Origin: Schizophyllum amplum
Lineage: Eukaryota; Basidiomycota; Agaricomycetes; Agaricales; Schizophyllaceae
DNA: 64,000 bases
Direction: 5' to 3'
Assembly: GCA_007026445.1 (NCBI GenBank)
Contig: VDMD01000001.1
Coordinates: 124,001 to 188,000 of the forward strand
Below the pieces are notes generated by a model that saw only the letters and a list, made by a program, of their open reading frames with translations, ran no database searches and was not told the DNA's origin. Positions 1-11,600 of this stretch are shown here, one piece after another (the first letter of the stretch is position 1; each line of letters begins with the position of its first letter). The translations under genes and the position numbers were made by a program.

Positions 1-1228
1 AAGCTTGTTCGGGGCCGTGGGGTATATAGGTCGGGGGATGTGGGATGATTGAGCCAGCGCTCTTGCGTTTTCCCCCTCTTCGACTTCCTCTCGTCGTTCC
101 TCCGTCGCCGTTGTTGTTCTTTCCGCCGCCGCATTTCCCTCGACATTGTTGTCCTGCCCGCTCATTGCCTGGGACTCCCGCTCGCCAACCTGGACGTCGA
201 ACTCGTCGGCTTGAACACCGGGCTCATCGTCTTGGACGTCCTCGAGCTTGTTGTAATACTGTGAGTCTGATCAGCGCCCTGTTCATCTAGTAGTCACTGA
301 CCTCCGGTGTATCGTAGGTGTTTTCGAGTGATGCGCCGGAGAGTCCTCTACGATGGATCGCTCCTCGAGAGGCCTGGCGCGCTCCTCGAGCCTCGCCTGG
401 CGTCCTCCTTGAGACTCGCCTGGCGTCCTTGAGACTGGCCTGGCATCCCCTCGCCCAGGAACCCGTCTCTCTCACTGCTCGTCGGAGTGTTCGTTGCTAC
501 CCGGGTGCGTCGCGGGTTCTTTATGTATCTTGGTTCTTCGTGTTCCTGACCGTTTTATTTCAGCCATGTCATGAGTTCCGCCGTTGTTGAAATCGCACCC
601 CGCCGCTGTTGAAGTCGCGCCCCGCCGCTGTCGAAGGCATCATCCTCGCACCGCACCCTCGTTCTCTGTGCCCATTGCCCATGCATCGCGGCCGGTTCCT
701 CAGTGTCACGACCGGTCCCTCAGTGTTACGACCGCACACCAACTTTGCAAACACCCGCGCTATCGGTAAGTCGATTGTATGTGTTTGTTTTTGCGACTGT
801 CGTGCTGACTCGGTTGTTCTCCAGATTACGTGGCGCTCAACAGGTTACAGTCGGCCGCAAGCCGACCTCCCCTGTCACTCCCAACACGCACGCAGCATGG
901 GTGAGTTGGGCCGATTGCAACGTATTTCTCTCTCTCTCTCTCGACCGTTGTGCTGACTCCTCGTCTCACAGATGACGACTCCTCCTCTCACAGATCACCT
1001 CCCCGACATCTGGACGCCGTCTCAAGTTGCCGTGTGGATGCCGGAGTCGTGCCCGGCGTCGTGAGCGTGTCATTGTGCTCGCCGTCCTGGCGGTGCCATC
1101 GTGCCCGGCATCCTGGCGGTGCCATCGTGCCCGGCATCCTGGCGTTGCTATCCTGCTCGCCGTCCTGTTGGCGTGGCCGCACGGGACGTCGGGTTGGTTT
1201 CATCGTTGTGAAGAGGGAGGGCGCGTTC

Positions 1229-1290
1229 TGTTACGACGGAGGGCGGCGTTTGTTACGACGGAGGGCGGCGTTTGTTACGACAGAGGGCTG
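1229..1290. repeat. 22-bp tandem repeat, about 2.5 copies
   Basis: Two identical 22-base units (1229-1250 and 1251-1272) containing TTACGACGGAGGGCGGCG, followed by a diverged partial third unit. Confidence 0.8.
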
Positions 1291-1541
1291 TTGATTCTAC
1301 GTTGGACTAAATACGGGGGTGGCTGATTTTACGACTCGGTGTGGGGGCGGTATGTCTTGCGCGGCAACGAGGGCGGATTGTCTCACGAGGTACGATGGCG
1401 GTCGATTTTGTCGTTACGGGAGTGGTATGTACTATTAGGTACGGGCGCGGTATGTCTTACGGGGTGCGGGGGTGATTGATTCGTGCAGGAGGGGAGGGGA
1501 GGGAAATCGAAATGGAGGAGGGACAGCCGGAGAGTTAGGAC

Positions 1542-1643
1542 GGGTAGACGAAGAGTTAGGATGGGTAGACGAAGAGGTCGGAGGGTAGACGAAGAGGTCG
1601 AAGGGTAGACGAAGAGGTCGGAGGGTAGACGAAGAGGTCGAAG
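1542..1643. repeat. 20-bp tandem repeat, about 5 copies
   Basis: Units built on GGGTAGACGAAGAGGTCGGA follow one another with one or two base changes. The first unit ends in GTTAGGA instead of GTCGGA. The block sits in purine-rich DNA with no gene. Confidence 0.85.
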
Positions 1644-2230
1644 GGGCAGCTGCAGAAGTCGTAGGGTAGTCGAAACTCTGTACACAAAGTAGGTAAGAGT
1701 AGGTACTTGCAACGTGGGTAGACGAGATGCAATTGAAGTTGTTGATGCAGCACGTGATCAAGGTTCGGGGATTCGAGGGGGGAGGGGCGTTGAGGAGGGA
1801 GGGAGTCGAGGAGGGAGGGGGTCGAGGAGGGAGGGGGTCGAGGGCAAAGTTCAAAGGGAGCGGCCAACAGGGAGGGGAGTCTGCGAACGGCGAGTCGACT
1901 CTGCAAAAGAAAGGGCAACTCGGCGAAAGAAAGGGCGAGTTTGCGAAGGGTAAGAGGGGGGGGGACTGTTGCTAACGTCGTGTATTGCACGTCGCTACTT
2001 ACTCGATCTACATTGTACGAGGGGCTTGCTTACCTTCTCCCCCCTCCCTCTCGTCCGTTCACTCCTTCCCCCCCTCGTCACAACACGCCCCTCCTTCTCG
2101 TCCGTGACACCCTTCGCCCTCCTCGTCCGCCGCTTCGTATACCCCCTTCGCGCACCTTCGTCCCTTCGCCCGTCCACTCGCTCCCCCCTCCCTCCTTCAC
2201 TCAATCATCCCCTTCACTACCTTCGCCCCT

Positions 2231-2311
2231 CGTTCGAGCGTGCATTCGCTCCCCTCGTTCGAGCGTGCATTCGCTCCCCTCGTTCGAGCGTGCATTCGCT
2301 CCCCTCGTTCG
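2231..2311. repeat. 25-bp tandem repeat, 3 perfect copies
   Basis: Three identical 25-base units (2231-2255, 2256-2280, 2281-2305) begin CGTTCGAGCGTGCATTCGCT. A partial fourth follows. The identity suggests recent slippage. Confidence 0.9.
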
Positions 2312-2799
2312 GCCCTTGACCCCTCGGCCCTTCGCGTCGCCGCTTCGCTCCCTCCCCCCTCGCCCCTCGCCCCTTCGCTCCCTCCCCCCTCGCCCCTCGC
2401 CCCTTCGCCTCCTCGTTCGCACCATCGCGCCTTCACTAATCCCCCATCCCCCTTCGCCCCCGCCACTTCAATACTCCCCCTTCCCCCTTCCCCTTCGCCC
2501 CCCCGTCACCTCGCCCCTCCGTCCCTCCCTCGCCCCTCCGTCCCTCCCTCCCTGCTCGCCCCTCGCCCTGCGGTATCGGTACCGACTCCGGGAGCGAGCG
2601 TGATGATGATGTCCTGCGTCGACGACACGCGGCATGTCCTGCGTCGACGATAGGTCGGATGTCTTGCGTCGAAGACATGGCGCGCGCAGTGGGGAGGGGG
2701 ATGGTCAACGGGCAATTGGTAGCCACTAAGATTCGCCGGCCGTCGCACGCGCATGACGACTTTATACATGGGCGGCCTGGGTGTATGCGTGAAGGTCAG

Positions 2800-3307
2800 C
2801 TACGCCGGAGGAAGACAATGGGGGGGAAGACGCACGCGAAGACAAAGGGCACGTAGGGCTCGGCAGAAGCGCCGTGTGTCGAGGTCCGCGTCGCAGATCA
2901 CAAGCGCCGGGGCTCCCCCGCTCGAGCCAGCCGATCGACGACGGTGTCGTAGAGCCCGCGAAGCGTCGCCGAGCCCTCGAGATCCACATCCAGATATTCA
3001 AACGTCTTGCTGCTGATATTTTGCGACAAGTTGACGCCCTTCAATCCTGTGAGCTCCCGTACGCGCGCATGGGAGACTGCCCACGCACCGATTTCCCTGC
3101 GATCGTATGCCAGCGCGCCAGATCATCGGCCGCGGAGAGCACGAGGACTCGGTGGGCTTCCTTCAGTCTTTGCAGCGCGGTTGCGTACACGTAGAAGGAC
3201 GCCGGGGATGCCAGCTCGTCGGTGATGAGGACGCAGGTCTCCTTCGGGAGGTCGAAGGAGGACCTAGTCGATGGTGAGCACGGGATTTGGGCAAGTCGTG
3301 TATGCAT
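2800..3307 (-). pseudogene. Elongator subunit Elp6-like gene, frameshifted or truncated
   Basis: Elp6 is a RecA-fold subunit of the Elongator complex, which modifies the tRNA wobble uridine. From the ATG at 3307 the frame has the Elp6-like N-terminal run: CVLITDELASPASF, then VLVLSAADDLARWHTIAG. An intron (donor GTGCGT near 3080) leads to GVNLSQ and an acidic strand. Near 2925 the frame breaks inside a run of five G. A sixth G would restore an Elp6-like continuation ending in RFCRALRALC. The usual C-terminal half was not found before the stop at about 2800, although a donor-like GTGCGT lies there. It is either a real decayed copy or a good gene hit by a homopolymer sequencing error. Identification is from sequence resemblance only. 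Confidence 0.45.
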
Positions 3308-3821
3308 ACATGTTGATAAAGGATGGAAGGGGCAGTTGTGCTCAGTAGAGACGCGCTAGATCAACGCTATGTTCTGAGAAAGGAAGAGCGGGAGGACAAT
3401 GAAGGCAAGACGAAGGAGAGGAAGTTCGAACGCGGACCGTGTTTCCGACCTGATTCAGAATTTCCAGCCGCGGCGCTTAAGTATACGATCTGTCGAGCAG
3501 GAAGTTGCAGCCCTCGATCATCGATTGTTATTCGATGAGAGAGCCAGTACATAAGGGCATAGAGGGCATATGGCATAGAAGAGAAGGAGGGCATAAGTAC
3601 AAAGAGAAAAGGCGTGCATATGTACGAGCAGTGCCCGAGAGTGAAGTAAGTAGCGTCCGTGCAGCGTCCCCGAGAGAGAGAGAAAGGCATAGGTAGAAGA
3701 AGAAGCATAGAGGAGAGGAGGGCATATATGAGGGAGCGTGATATGGCACAGTAAAAGTACATTGGTTTGTTGTTGACGATGGCGAGAGTCCGTGGTCCGA
3801 GGCCGTTCGCGAGCCGTGCAT

Positions 3822-4707
3822 TCATAGCCGCGAGAAGCACTGGATCTGCTGCGAGCAGTGATAGTCCCAGTACATCCACCACCCGATCTTGAAAAGGACG
3901 AACAGGATGAGCATGTTCTTGAAGAACTTGATCATGCTGTGCAACCCCTCCTCCTCGAACGAGTCGGGCGGGAACGCCTGCTGGTACCACTCGCTGCACG
4001 CAGTGCTGGCGCGGTCGAACGCGACCTCGAAGGGGTGGAAGAGGGTGTCGGTGAAGGAGTCGACGAAGTTGTAGACGGCGACGACGAGGGTGATGAGCCA
4101 GCCGAAGCACGCGAGGAACGTCTGCCGCCGGGCGCGGACGGCCAGCGCGCTCGGGGAGGCTGGGCGTTCTGAGGGAGAGGTGTTAGGGAGGTGGGGGTAA
4201 GGAGTGCACGAGCAACGCACCGACGACGTTGATGACCCCGTCCTTGTCGAAGAGCGTCTGGACGGCGAAGCCCGACAGGCGATCGTCGCTCGCGCCCTTG
4301 AACATGGTCCACCGGCACGGGTCGATCGCCTGCAGCGAGAGTAGTGAGCGAGGGTCACAACCAGTACATAGAGCCACATACCGCACACGTCTCCATCCCC
4401 CACCTCTCCCGTATCTTCGTCAGGTCGAGGCTGAGATCGGCGTCGAGCTCGAACAGCGCCTCCATATCCGGGTCGAAGCCGTGCTTGTAGCGGTCCATGT
4501 CCATGAAGAAGTGCACGACGATCGTACTGGGAGTATAGCCGTCAGTAAAAGCCTCCATGGATGTGACACGCCCACGCACTGGAGATACGTCTTCGTCTTC
4601 AGCAGAGGGAACGCGGCGAGCCCGCGCGTGTTGACGCGCTCGCGACGCGTCTCCTCCGCCCACTCCTGCGGGGTCTTGGTCCACATGCTGAGGGCAACGG
4701 TCGACAT
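3822..4707 (-). CDS. Small fungal membrane protein of unknown function
   Basis: Spliced model of four exons: 4707-4580, 4526-4382, 4329-4221, 4168-3822 (242 aa), with GTGCGT or GTATGT donors and in-phase joins. The N-terminal half is soluble and acidic, with FFMDMDRYKHGFDPD and a conserved-looking Cys/Trp segment (MFKGASDDRLSGFAVQ). The C-terminal third has two hydrophobic segments, around FLACFGWLITLVVAVYNFV and around MLILFVLFKIGWWMYW, that could cross a membrane. I do not recognise the family. The regular splicing and lack of stops argue that it is a working gene. The start is the first ATG of the 5' exon. Confidence 0.65.
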
Positions 4708-5620
4708 CTTGAGGACGAGGGGAGATCTGGAACTTCAACCTATGACGAGCAACGCTAGGAGTTGTGCAAAGCGACGAACAATCCGGTGAGGACTCACCTG
4801 AATGAAAGACGACTTTCGAGTTGGAAAGAGAGAACCTTCCACGCTGGTCTTCTTGCATAGAGCAAGGTTTTATTATTTTCGAGTGCCCTTGTGGCCCAGT
4901 TTGGCCTGAATGGCGCCCATTACGGCCGGAAAGGGGAAGAAGGCCAGCGGGGGAAGCGAGGCCAAGGCGAGGCGGCGACCAGCTTGGACGCATCAAGATC
5001 GTTGCTAGCATGCTTGCCTCGAGGACGGACTTCTATGCTCTGGGCGGACAATCCAAAATGGATTCATAGAACGAAGAAGGAAGGCGTTGTTTCCCAATCG
5101 GGCCTCAATGGTCGTGTACGTCACGTTGGTAACGCATGGTAAAGCACGTGACCGCGTTCATCGCCGGCACTAATCTGGTCAGCGCACAGCGAATTATGAT
5201 GACTTATCCTCCAGACTCATGACTGTTGTTCTCTGAGAGTCTGAGAGCCTGCGGAGGAAGATAACACCATATGCTGACTAAGCGGCATCGACGCCCAACC
5301 AGCAGTCTTCCCTTCTTGTCCGCTGCGCCATTCTGCTCGCGCAGCGCCTTTCAATCCATCCTCTTTTCTCACCCCCCCACCCCCAACCCTCCCTCGAGTC
5401 TTGCATCCGGTGAGTCTGAGTGTAGAGAGCTTCTCTATCCCTCCCTTTCCCACACGTGTTGATGTTGTAATGGAGAGATACTAATAGCTTATTCAGCAGG
5501 CTCAGCAAGCGCTCAACGTGCGGGCTTTCTTTGTTGTCACGGCTAACACCGAGTGCGCGGGCCTGGGCGCCTATTTAATAGACCTCATTGACCTTTGAGC
5601 AGTACCTGCCACCATCCATC
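4708..5620. other. Intergenic region between two divergent genes
   Basis: No gene supported. A minus-strand open frame runs across 4708-5011 but is only an upstream extension of the neighbouring gene's first exon. The segment probably holds the promoters of the minus-strand membrane protein and the plus-strand copy A gene; no certain regulatory motif was identified. Confidence 0.5.
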
Positions 5621-7403
5621 ATGCCGAAGCGCGAGAAGACACCCGAGGCTATCCCCGACTCCAAGTTCCTCGCGATCTACCAGCCCTACCCGGCGAATGC
5701 GGACATGGAGCTTCTGGGCGACCAGATGAAGCTCGCGCGCTGGATAGCGTCCATCGTACCGCACAAGTACCTGTTCGCGTTGCATTACAAGCCCAAGGTG
5801 TGTGGCGAGGCAATGATTGGTGGCCTGTGCTGAGGGGACTTGACAAGGCGCGCGGTATGGTCCTCGTCGAGATCTCCATCGAATGTCAAGAGATTGGCTC
5901 GAAGCTGCTGGGGGAGCACCGGTGGTCAGAGTTCCTGCGCGATCCGAGCGAGGAGGAGATGGGGCGGACGTCGCAGGTGTTCTACTCCATATACCCCACG
6001 CTGCGGGAGGCTCAGAAAGACGGTGCGCTGCATTCTCCTGGTCATTGACTGCGAAGCTGACGGTTCGCTCGCAGGTTGGAAGCAGATCTCGGTGCTGGAC
6101 GCCTGGTTCAAGGAGGGCGAGTTCCGGCCAAACAACCCGTGCGTGGCCTGCCCTCGCTGTCGACGCTCGCGCTAATACGTCCCCAGCGTGATCATGCATC
6201 CCTACCCCCCGACGCACTGGTGTCCGCCGCCGCCTGAGGACAAGACAAACAAGCCGATCTGCCGCCCTCTTCCAGTCCAACAGAAGCCCCCTCCCCCCGC
6301 TCCTGTCCGACAAGGTATGCCCAAGGATTCGCGTGCGCACTCTCGCTCACTGTCCTGCTTCCAGTCGTCGGATCCACCACCTGGCTCAACGCGAAGCAGG
6401 CACCGCCCAAGAACACGCCCGTCGCTCTCAAGGGTGCTTGGGCCACCAAGTCCAAACCGGTCGGGGCGTCCAACGCATGTGCGTGTCTTGGCACTCAGTC
6501 CGTCGTCCGCGACTCACGCGTATCGCTGCAGGGAACAAGCCCATCACCACCCCGAAACCCCTCGACGAGCACGCACAGCAGCAGAAGAGCGCCGCCGCCC
6601 GCCGCCAGGCTCTCTGGGGCGGCATCAACGCCGGACCCAAGGCGTCGAACGTCGTCCCCCTCGACCCCGTGGACGCACTCGCAGACACTATGGCCGTATC
6701 CGCAAACTTGAGCGGTGCCGTCTCCGGCAACCAAGCCGCCGCCATCAGCGACGTCCTCTTCGGCAGCGACGACGAGGACGGCGTCGGCCCGTGGTCCGTC
6801 GCAGACAACGACGACGGGGACGACGACAGGCCTCCCTCGCCGGCGCAGAACCTCTGGTCCGGTGTCCGCGAGACGCACATCGTGCCCGTCGACAAGATCG
6901 ACTGCTCAATCCACGGTGCGCGCTGCCGCGGGGGGATCTGCATCGAGGGCGCAAGGAAGAAGCGCGAGCGGAAGAGGCGGGAGGAGGAGGCTGCGAGGCG
7001 GGACCACCGTGATGCGCGCGGTCGGCGCACGCGCGATGAGGGCGCAGGCGCGGGCTCGGGCGTGAGCTCGCTTTCGACGTCGCAGGTGCGGCAGTTCAGC
7101 TCGAGCGGCGGCACGGATGAGAGCGATCCCGGTGGCGGTGAGGTTGGTGGTGGCGATGAGGGTGGTGGTGCCGGTGAGGGTGCTGATGAGCAGTGGGTTG
7201 CGCCCAAGCGGCCGTTTAAGAATGGCCGCGGTCGAGGGAATGCTTTAAGGGGCGCGAACGGCGCTTTCACTGGCGCGAACAGCGGCTTCACTGGCGCGAA
7301 CAGCGGCTTCACTGGCACGAATGGCCACGGCGGCAATTCCTGGGCTCAACCCGGCGCGAAGAGTGATTGGGCTGCTCAAGGTCGCAAGCCTCGTCGCGGT
7401 TAA
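5621..7403 (+). CDS. Basidiomycete-specific protein with a C-H-C-C motif, copy A
   Basis: Six exons: 5621-5797, 5848-6022, 6075-6138, 6187-6314, 6365-6478, 6532-7403; 509 aa. The first 200 residues form a globular part (MPKREK start, LARWIASIVP, EISIECQEIGSKLLGEHRW, then WFKEGEFRP and a Pro-rich HPYPPTHWCPPP). A disordered, acidic and basic C-terminal half follows. It carries a possible zinc-binding motif CSIHGARCRGGICIEGA around residue 360, a Lys/Arg-rich helix after it, and NSGFTGA-type repeats near the end. No known domain is recognised. A paralogue with the same exon phases lies at 22880-24595. The start was chosen because copy B begins at the equivalent ATG; an upstream in-frame extension exists but is not shared. 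Confidence 0.85.
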
Positions 7404-7658
7404 GCAAGGTCGGCAGCCCCGTCGCGGTTAAACTGCTTCAATGCCGTCTGTTCTCCCGCATTCAATGAAGTCGCGTCCCGCATTCAACGACGGCGCGTCT
7501 GGAGCTTTCAACACGGCGTGTCTGGAGCTCTCAACAAGCTCCTTGTTCAGTTCTTGGTTGCACTGTCTATCTCTATCTCTACCATTACCTACGTGGGCGT
7601 GGACCGTACCTGTGTGTGTGTTGTATTGTCTAGCCCTTTCTAGTTATGTTGTCATCCT

Positions 7659-7715
7659 TATGGAACGTTGTTCTCTGTATGGAACGTTGTTCTCTGTATG
7701 GAGCGTTGTCCTCTG
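7659..7715. repeat. 19-bp tandem repeat, 3 copies
   Basis: Three adjacent units of TATGGAACGTTGTTCTCTG; the third differs at two bases. It lies in the 3' flank of copy A. Confidence 0.85.
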
Positions 7716-8058
7716 TATGGATTCAGAACATTGTCCTATCTCTTTACTCGTCTTCTCACCGCAATGTCTGTATGAAACAGGATGTAAGTAAAGCCCCTTC
7801 GACAACCTCCCATAGGCTTAATATTGTATCTGTCCAGACTCCAAGTTAGGGATATCGCTCTTGCGCTGGGTCCCCCACGTCGCAACTCGCTACCGGCCCT
7901 CGCGTCCTTGGCACATCGCAATAGACAGCTGAGCTGCATACGCAAGACTTCCGCGGCAGAAGCTGCTTACCGGTAAATACTTTCCTGATCATCTGAGTTG
8001 ATACCTGGTCGAATTTCGACCCGCATAGACTCTCACTGTGTGCAAGGTCAAGATACAC

Positions 8059-8106
8059 GAGTTTGAATCCGCGAAGAAAGGCGCGGGCGCTCGCGGATTC
8101 AAACTC
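8059..8106. repeat. Perfect 15-bp inverted repeat with an 18-base loop
   Basis: GAGTTTGAATCCGCG at 8059-8073 is matched exactly by its reverse complement at 8092-8106. The loop is GC-rich. It could fold as a strong hairpin in either strand. It is not part of a recognised tRNA and lies about 150 bases from the tRNA-Met gene. Confidence 0.85.
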
Positions 8107-8252
8107 CACAAGCGCCTTGCGGATCTTAACCTTGCGCGCAGTGTCTGCGGTGCTCAAAGCATTTGAAGTTGACTCAAGGCGTCGGCAAAGACGTGAGGCA
8201 CACAGCCTCAGTCGGCAAACAAACGAAGCAAAAAGACTAGCACAATTACTTA

Positions 8253-8356
8253 TGTCCGCAGCCAGGATCGAACTGGCGATCTCCGGATTACACGTCGTAT
8301 AAGACGCTCACTTGAAATATGAGACCGGCGCTCTAACCAACTGAGCCATGCAGACA
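8253..8356 (-). tRNA. tRNA-Met (CAT), elongator type, with an intron
   Basis: Read on the minus strand, TGTCTGC at the 5' end pairs with GCGGACA at the 3' end. The D-arm is GCTCAGTTGGTTAGAGC, the anticodon stem starts CCGGT, and the T-arm is GCCAG-TTCGATC-CTGGC. The anticodon CAT is at 8321-8319. Removing about 29 bases (8317-8289) directly after position 37 gives the standard loop CTCATAA, so the gene has a tRNA intron at the canonical site. CAT with this loop and acceptor fits elongator methionine. Confidence 0.9.
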
Positions 8357-8606
8357 TAGCCAGACTAAGCAAGTAGGGTTTATGAGCCGTTTTGTTTTTC
8401 CGGATTCAAGTCAGTGGCTTTCACATGCACAGGTGTAGTACGTAGATCTGCACATAGCACAGAGCCATTGGTTGTGGCTTTCGAACAGTAGCGTATAAAC
8501 GCGGTGTTGCTTTGCAGCGGTGTGGAATTCATTGTTCGTGATTACTTGCCCGAAAAGGGAATACAACAGACACGTTGACCTCCTCGTCCACCGCCATCAG
8601 GCCGAC

Positions 8607-11600
8607 ATGGAGTTCCTCTCGCAGACCTATGTCGCGCTACGTGGACCTACAGGCGCCCCTCAGACAGCGACGGACACTATAGCAAGACTGAGCGACCGGC
8701 TCTCGCCAGCGACACTGCTGGGAGACCGACGCGCAGCTGTTCAAGCTCTGAAGGGTCTTGCCCGCGACCACCCCGACGATGTAGCCGCGCGCGCGCTCCC
8801 AGGCCTCCTGAATGTCCTTGCAGACGACGCGGAGATCGACCCCGACATTGCCAAGGCTGTGCTCGACGCGCTCGCGACCCTCTGCGGGCACAGCACACGC
8901 ATAGCGGACGCGACGCTCTCGGACGAACGCGCAGCGGCGACGCTCTTCGCGGTTCTTGGCGGCGCAGATGGGGGCGCAAGACTTCCAGCGATGCATCTGC
9001 TCTCGATCCTGCTCGAGGTGCGCCGCAGCACGGTGCAGGCGCGCTTCCTCGCCGCGCCAAACGCGGCGACCAGCGTGATGGCGGTACTGGACGATCGCAG
9101 GGAGGTGGTGCGGACTGGTGCGCGACAAGTGGTTGACGCGGAGCGCACGGAGCTGACTGGATCGCAGAGGCGATTGCACTGGTGCGCGCGCTGAGTGTGG
9201 GGAGCGCGGACATCCAGAAGGTGCTCGCGTTCGAGGGCGCGTTCGAGAAGCTGTTTGCCGTCGTCGCACGCGAGGGCGGCGTGGACGGCGGCCCGGTCGC
9301 ACAAGAAGCGCTGGTCTGCCTCGACGGTCTCCTTCGCTTCAACTCCTCCAATCAGGTGCGCAGTCGTACTTACTCTGCGCCACGGACGTAGCTGACCCTT
9401 TCCCCAGGCATTCTTCCGCGAAACGGCTCTCCCCCCTCAACTATGCGCACTCCTCGCCTTTCCACCACACCTCGCTCTTCATGACGCCGCACCCCAAGAG
9501 TTCGCTCTCCAGTTTTGGGACCCGCAAAAGACCGCGAATGCGAGCCGCGTGCTCGCGATCATGGGCATGCTCATCCACAATAGTGGCGCCAGTCCACAAG
9601 AGCTCACATTCGCCCGCTGCCTGATCGAGCTCGCGCTCGCCAGCAATGCAACCACGACGCTCAAGACCCAGGCGCTCCGCCTCCTTCCTGCCCGACTCGC
9701 CCTACCTCTACCCCAGCTCGCTCTCACGCCCTACGTGCCAGTACCCGGAAGCGGCGGAGAAGAGTGGGACCGCCTCGAGCCGGCTAGCGCTCTAGATGCC
9801 CTTGTCGAGATGGTTCTCGCTGGAGAATATGGAGGCGTGGACGGGGATCCGAGCCCCAGTACCGGCGCTCGCAGGATGGACAAACTGGAGCTTCGGGCAG
9901 CAGCGGCAGGTGTCTTTGAGGTGCGACGCCTGCCTTTATGTGCGGCGCTACCTAATGAGGAGAGTTCAGAACTTTGTGAGCACCGAGGAGATAAAGTCGG
10001 CTATCGTGCAGGCGATGGTGCCGCCAGAGGGTAAATCGGGCATACCAGTATCATTCATCACGTTGACTGACACTCACTCTGTCTAGGCTCTACCACCCCG
10101 CCTCCAATAACGCCGCTACTGCATTCATTGATTGCCCCTCCGGAAGCATCCTCCCCGGACGTAGGGGCCCAGTTCGCTTGTGTACTCTTCGCTCATCTCG
10201 TGCGCAGCGCACCAGCCGCCAAGGTTTTATCTTTCATGCATTCATTCTTCATCGTGCTAATGCCCTTGGCAGGCTGCCGCGCGTGCGATCAAGCCCGTCC
10301 TCCCATCCGGTGCCGGCAGCGGTCCGGGTGGCCTGTTCGTCCCTGCAGACGGTGGCGCCCCGCCGCCACCCCAACAGGAGCCCGAGGACGACGACGACGA
10401 TCCGCCACAGGCGCTTATACCAATGCTCTGCGAGAACCTTAGTCTTGCGTTGCTGGCGCGGAGCCGGCAAAGCGAGCAGGGCGAGGGCGATGGGGTGAGT
10501 GGGCTGTCATAACACGTCTACACTGACGTTAAGTAATCATTGCGTAGGGCGACATACAGAGCGTGCTCAAGGCGCGGAATGCTCGGCGTGATCTGGACGC
10601 GCTTGTGGCGGCGTACGTGGCTCTGTTGAGTCAGTGGTTGTGGGACGATCCCGCAGCGGTGCGTGAGTTTGCGGATAGCGGCGGCGTGGGCGTGGTGAGT
10701 GCGCTGTCCGACTCACACTCAGCACGATAGCTGATCGGGACGAGCTATAGCTGGTAGAGCCAATCAATCAGGCGACGGACGCGGATGCGGTGGTGCCCGG
10801 GTTGTGCGCAGTCTTGCTCGGTATATGTTACGAGTTCGACCGCGAGCCGGGCGAGATAACGAGGTGGGTTAGACTTGCTTCGTCGTTTCTCGAGGCTTGC
10901 ATGGCGACTTTCATCGCGTTAACCGTGATCCACGTAGGGCAACGATCCGGCCTATAATCGACCGTCTGGGAGTGGACAACCTGCTCGGACGAATGGCGCG
11001 GTTACGAGAGGACACGCGTCTAGCCGGTGCTGCACCCGATGCGGTCGTGATCCCCAGACCACGGCTGGACGGCGCCAGCTACGGGCAAGACGCCGAAGAG
11101 GCCGCGTCCGCCTCGGACGAAGGCGAGCTATGGTTCGACTGGGCGTTTGTGGAGTTCTGGAAGACAAATTACTGTGAGTGGTGGTCTGCGTGCTAGCGGT
11201 CTGCTTCAGCTAGCTAGCTCGTGGACTGACTGACATGTCGAGCGCAGATACCATCCAGCGGAGCTTCTCAGTGGATCCTGACCAGACGTCGTCCGCATCC
11301 GAGGGCGCCGCGCTCATTGCTGGGCTCCGACGGCAGCTCGAAGACCAGGCACGCGAGATCGCGCGCCTACAAGCAGCAGTGGGACAGGCGGCGGTGAGGC
11401 CCTATAATCATTCGTAGATCTATAACCTAGCTAACGAGACCCATAATCCAGCCATCCACGAGTGCACCACCACCGGATACGGCAGCGCTCGAACGCCGGC
11501 TGCGCGAGGAGATCCGCGCCGAGACGGAGAACCTCATGCGTATCGAGCTCGCCGCGGAGACGCGCGAGTTGCGCGCAGAGCTGGACGCCGCACGGGATGA

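Larger units (their letters stand above)
1..2799. other. Low-complexity C-rich region without a convincing gene
   Basis: No reading frame here looks like a conserved protein. Overlapping frames on both strands are rich in Pro/Arg/Ser/Gly, as expected from CT- and CCCTCG-rich DNA. Several short tandem repeats lie inside it and are listed separately. The stretch at about 2040-2560 is strongly C/T-biased on the plus strand. The window begins with a HindIII-type hexamer (AAGCTT), which may be chance or a clone edge. Confidence 0.55.
7404..8252. other. Intergenic region with small repeats and a hairpin
   Basis: Follows the copy A stop codon. It contains three 19-base tandem units at 7659-7715 and a perfect inverted repeat at 8059-8106. 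A 103-codon minus-strand frame at 7846-8157 partly reads through the hairpin and is not supported as a gene. Confidence 0.5.

Noticed and set aside
4355..5011. Single 218-codon minus-strand frame
   Set aside because: It reads through an intron of the membrane protein gene in one frame and uses upstream non-coding DNA; the four-exon model explains the conserved-looking parts better.
6428..7336. 302-codon minus-strand frame opposite copy A
   Set aside because: Antisense of the last exon of a well-supported spliced gene; composition is Pro/Ser/Arg as expected for a shadow.
7846..8157. 103-codon minus-strand gene
   Set aside because: Part of it is encoded by the inverted repeat and the rest has no recognisable feature.
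8520..8606. Upstream in-frame extension of USO1
   Set aside because: The family starts at the MEFLSQTY-like position; the extra residues are not typical and lie in likely 5' UTR.
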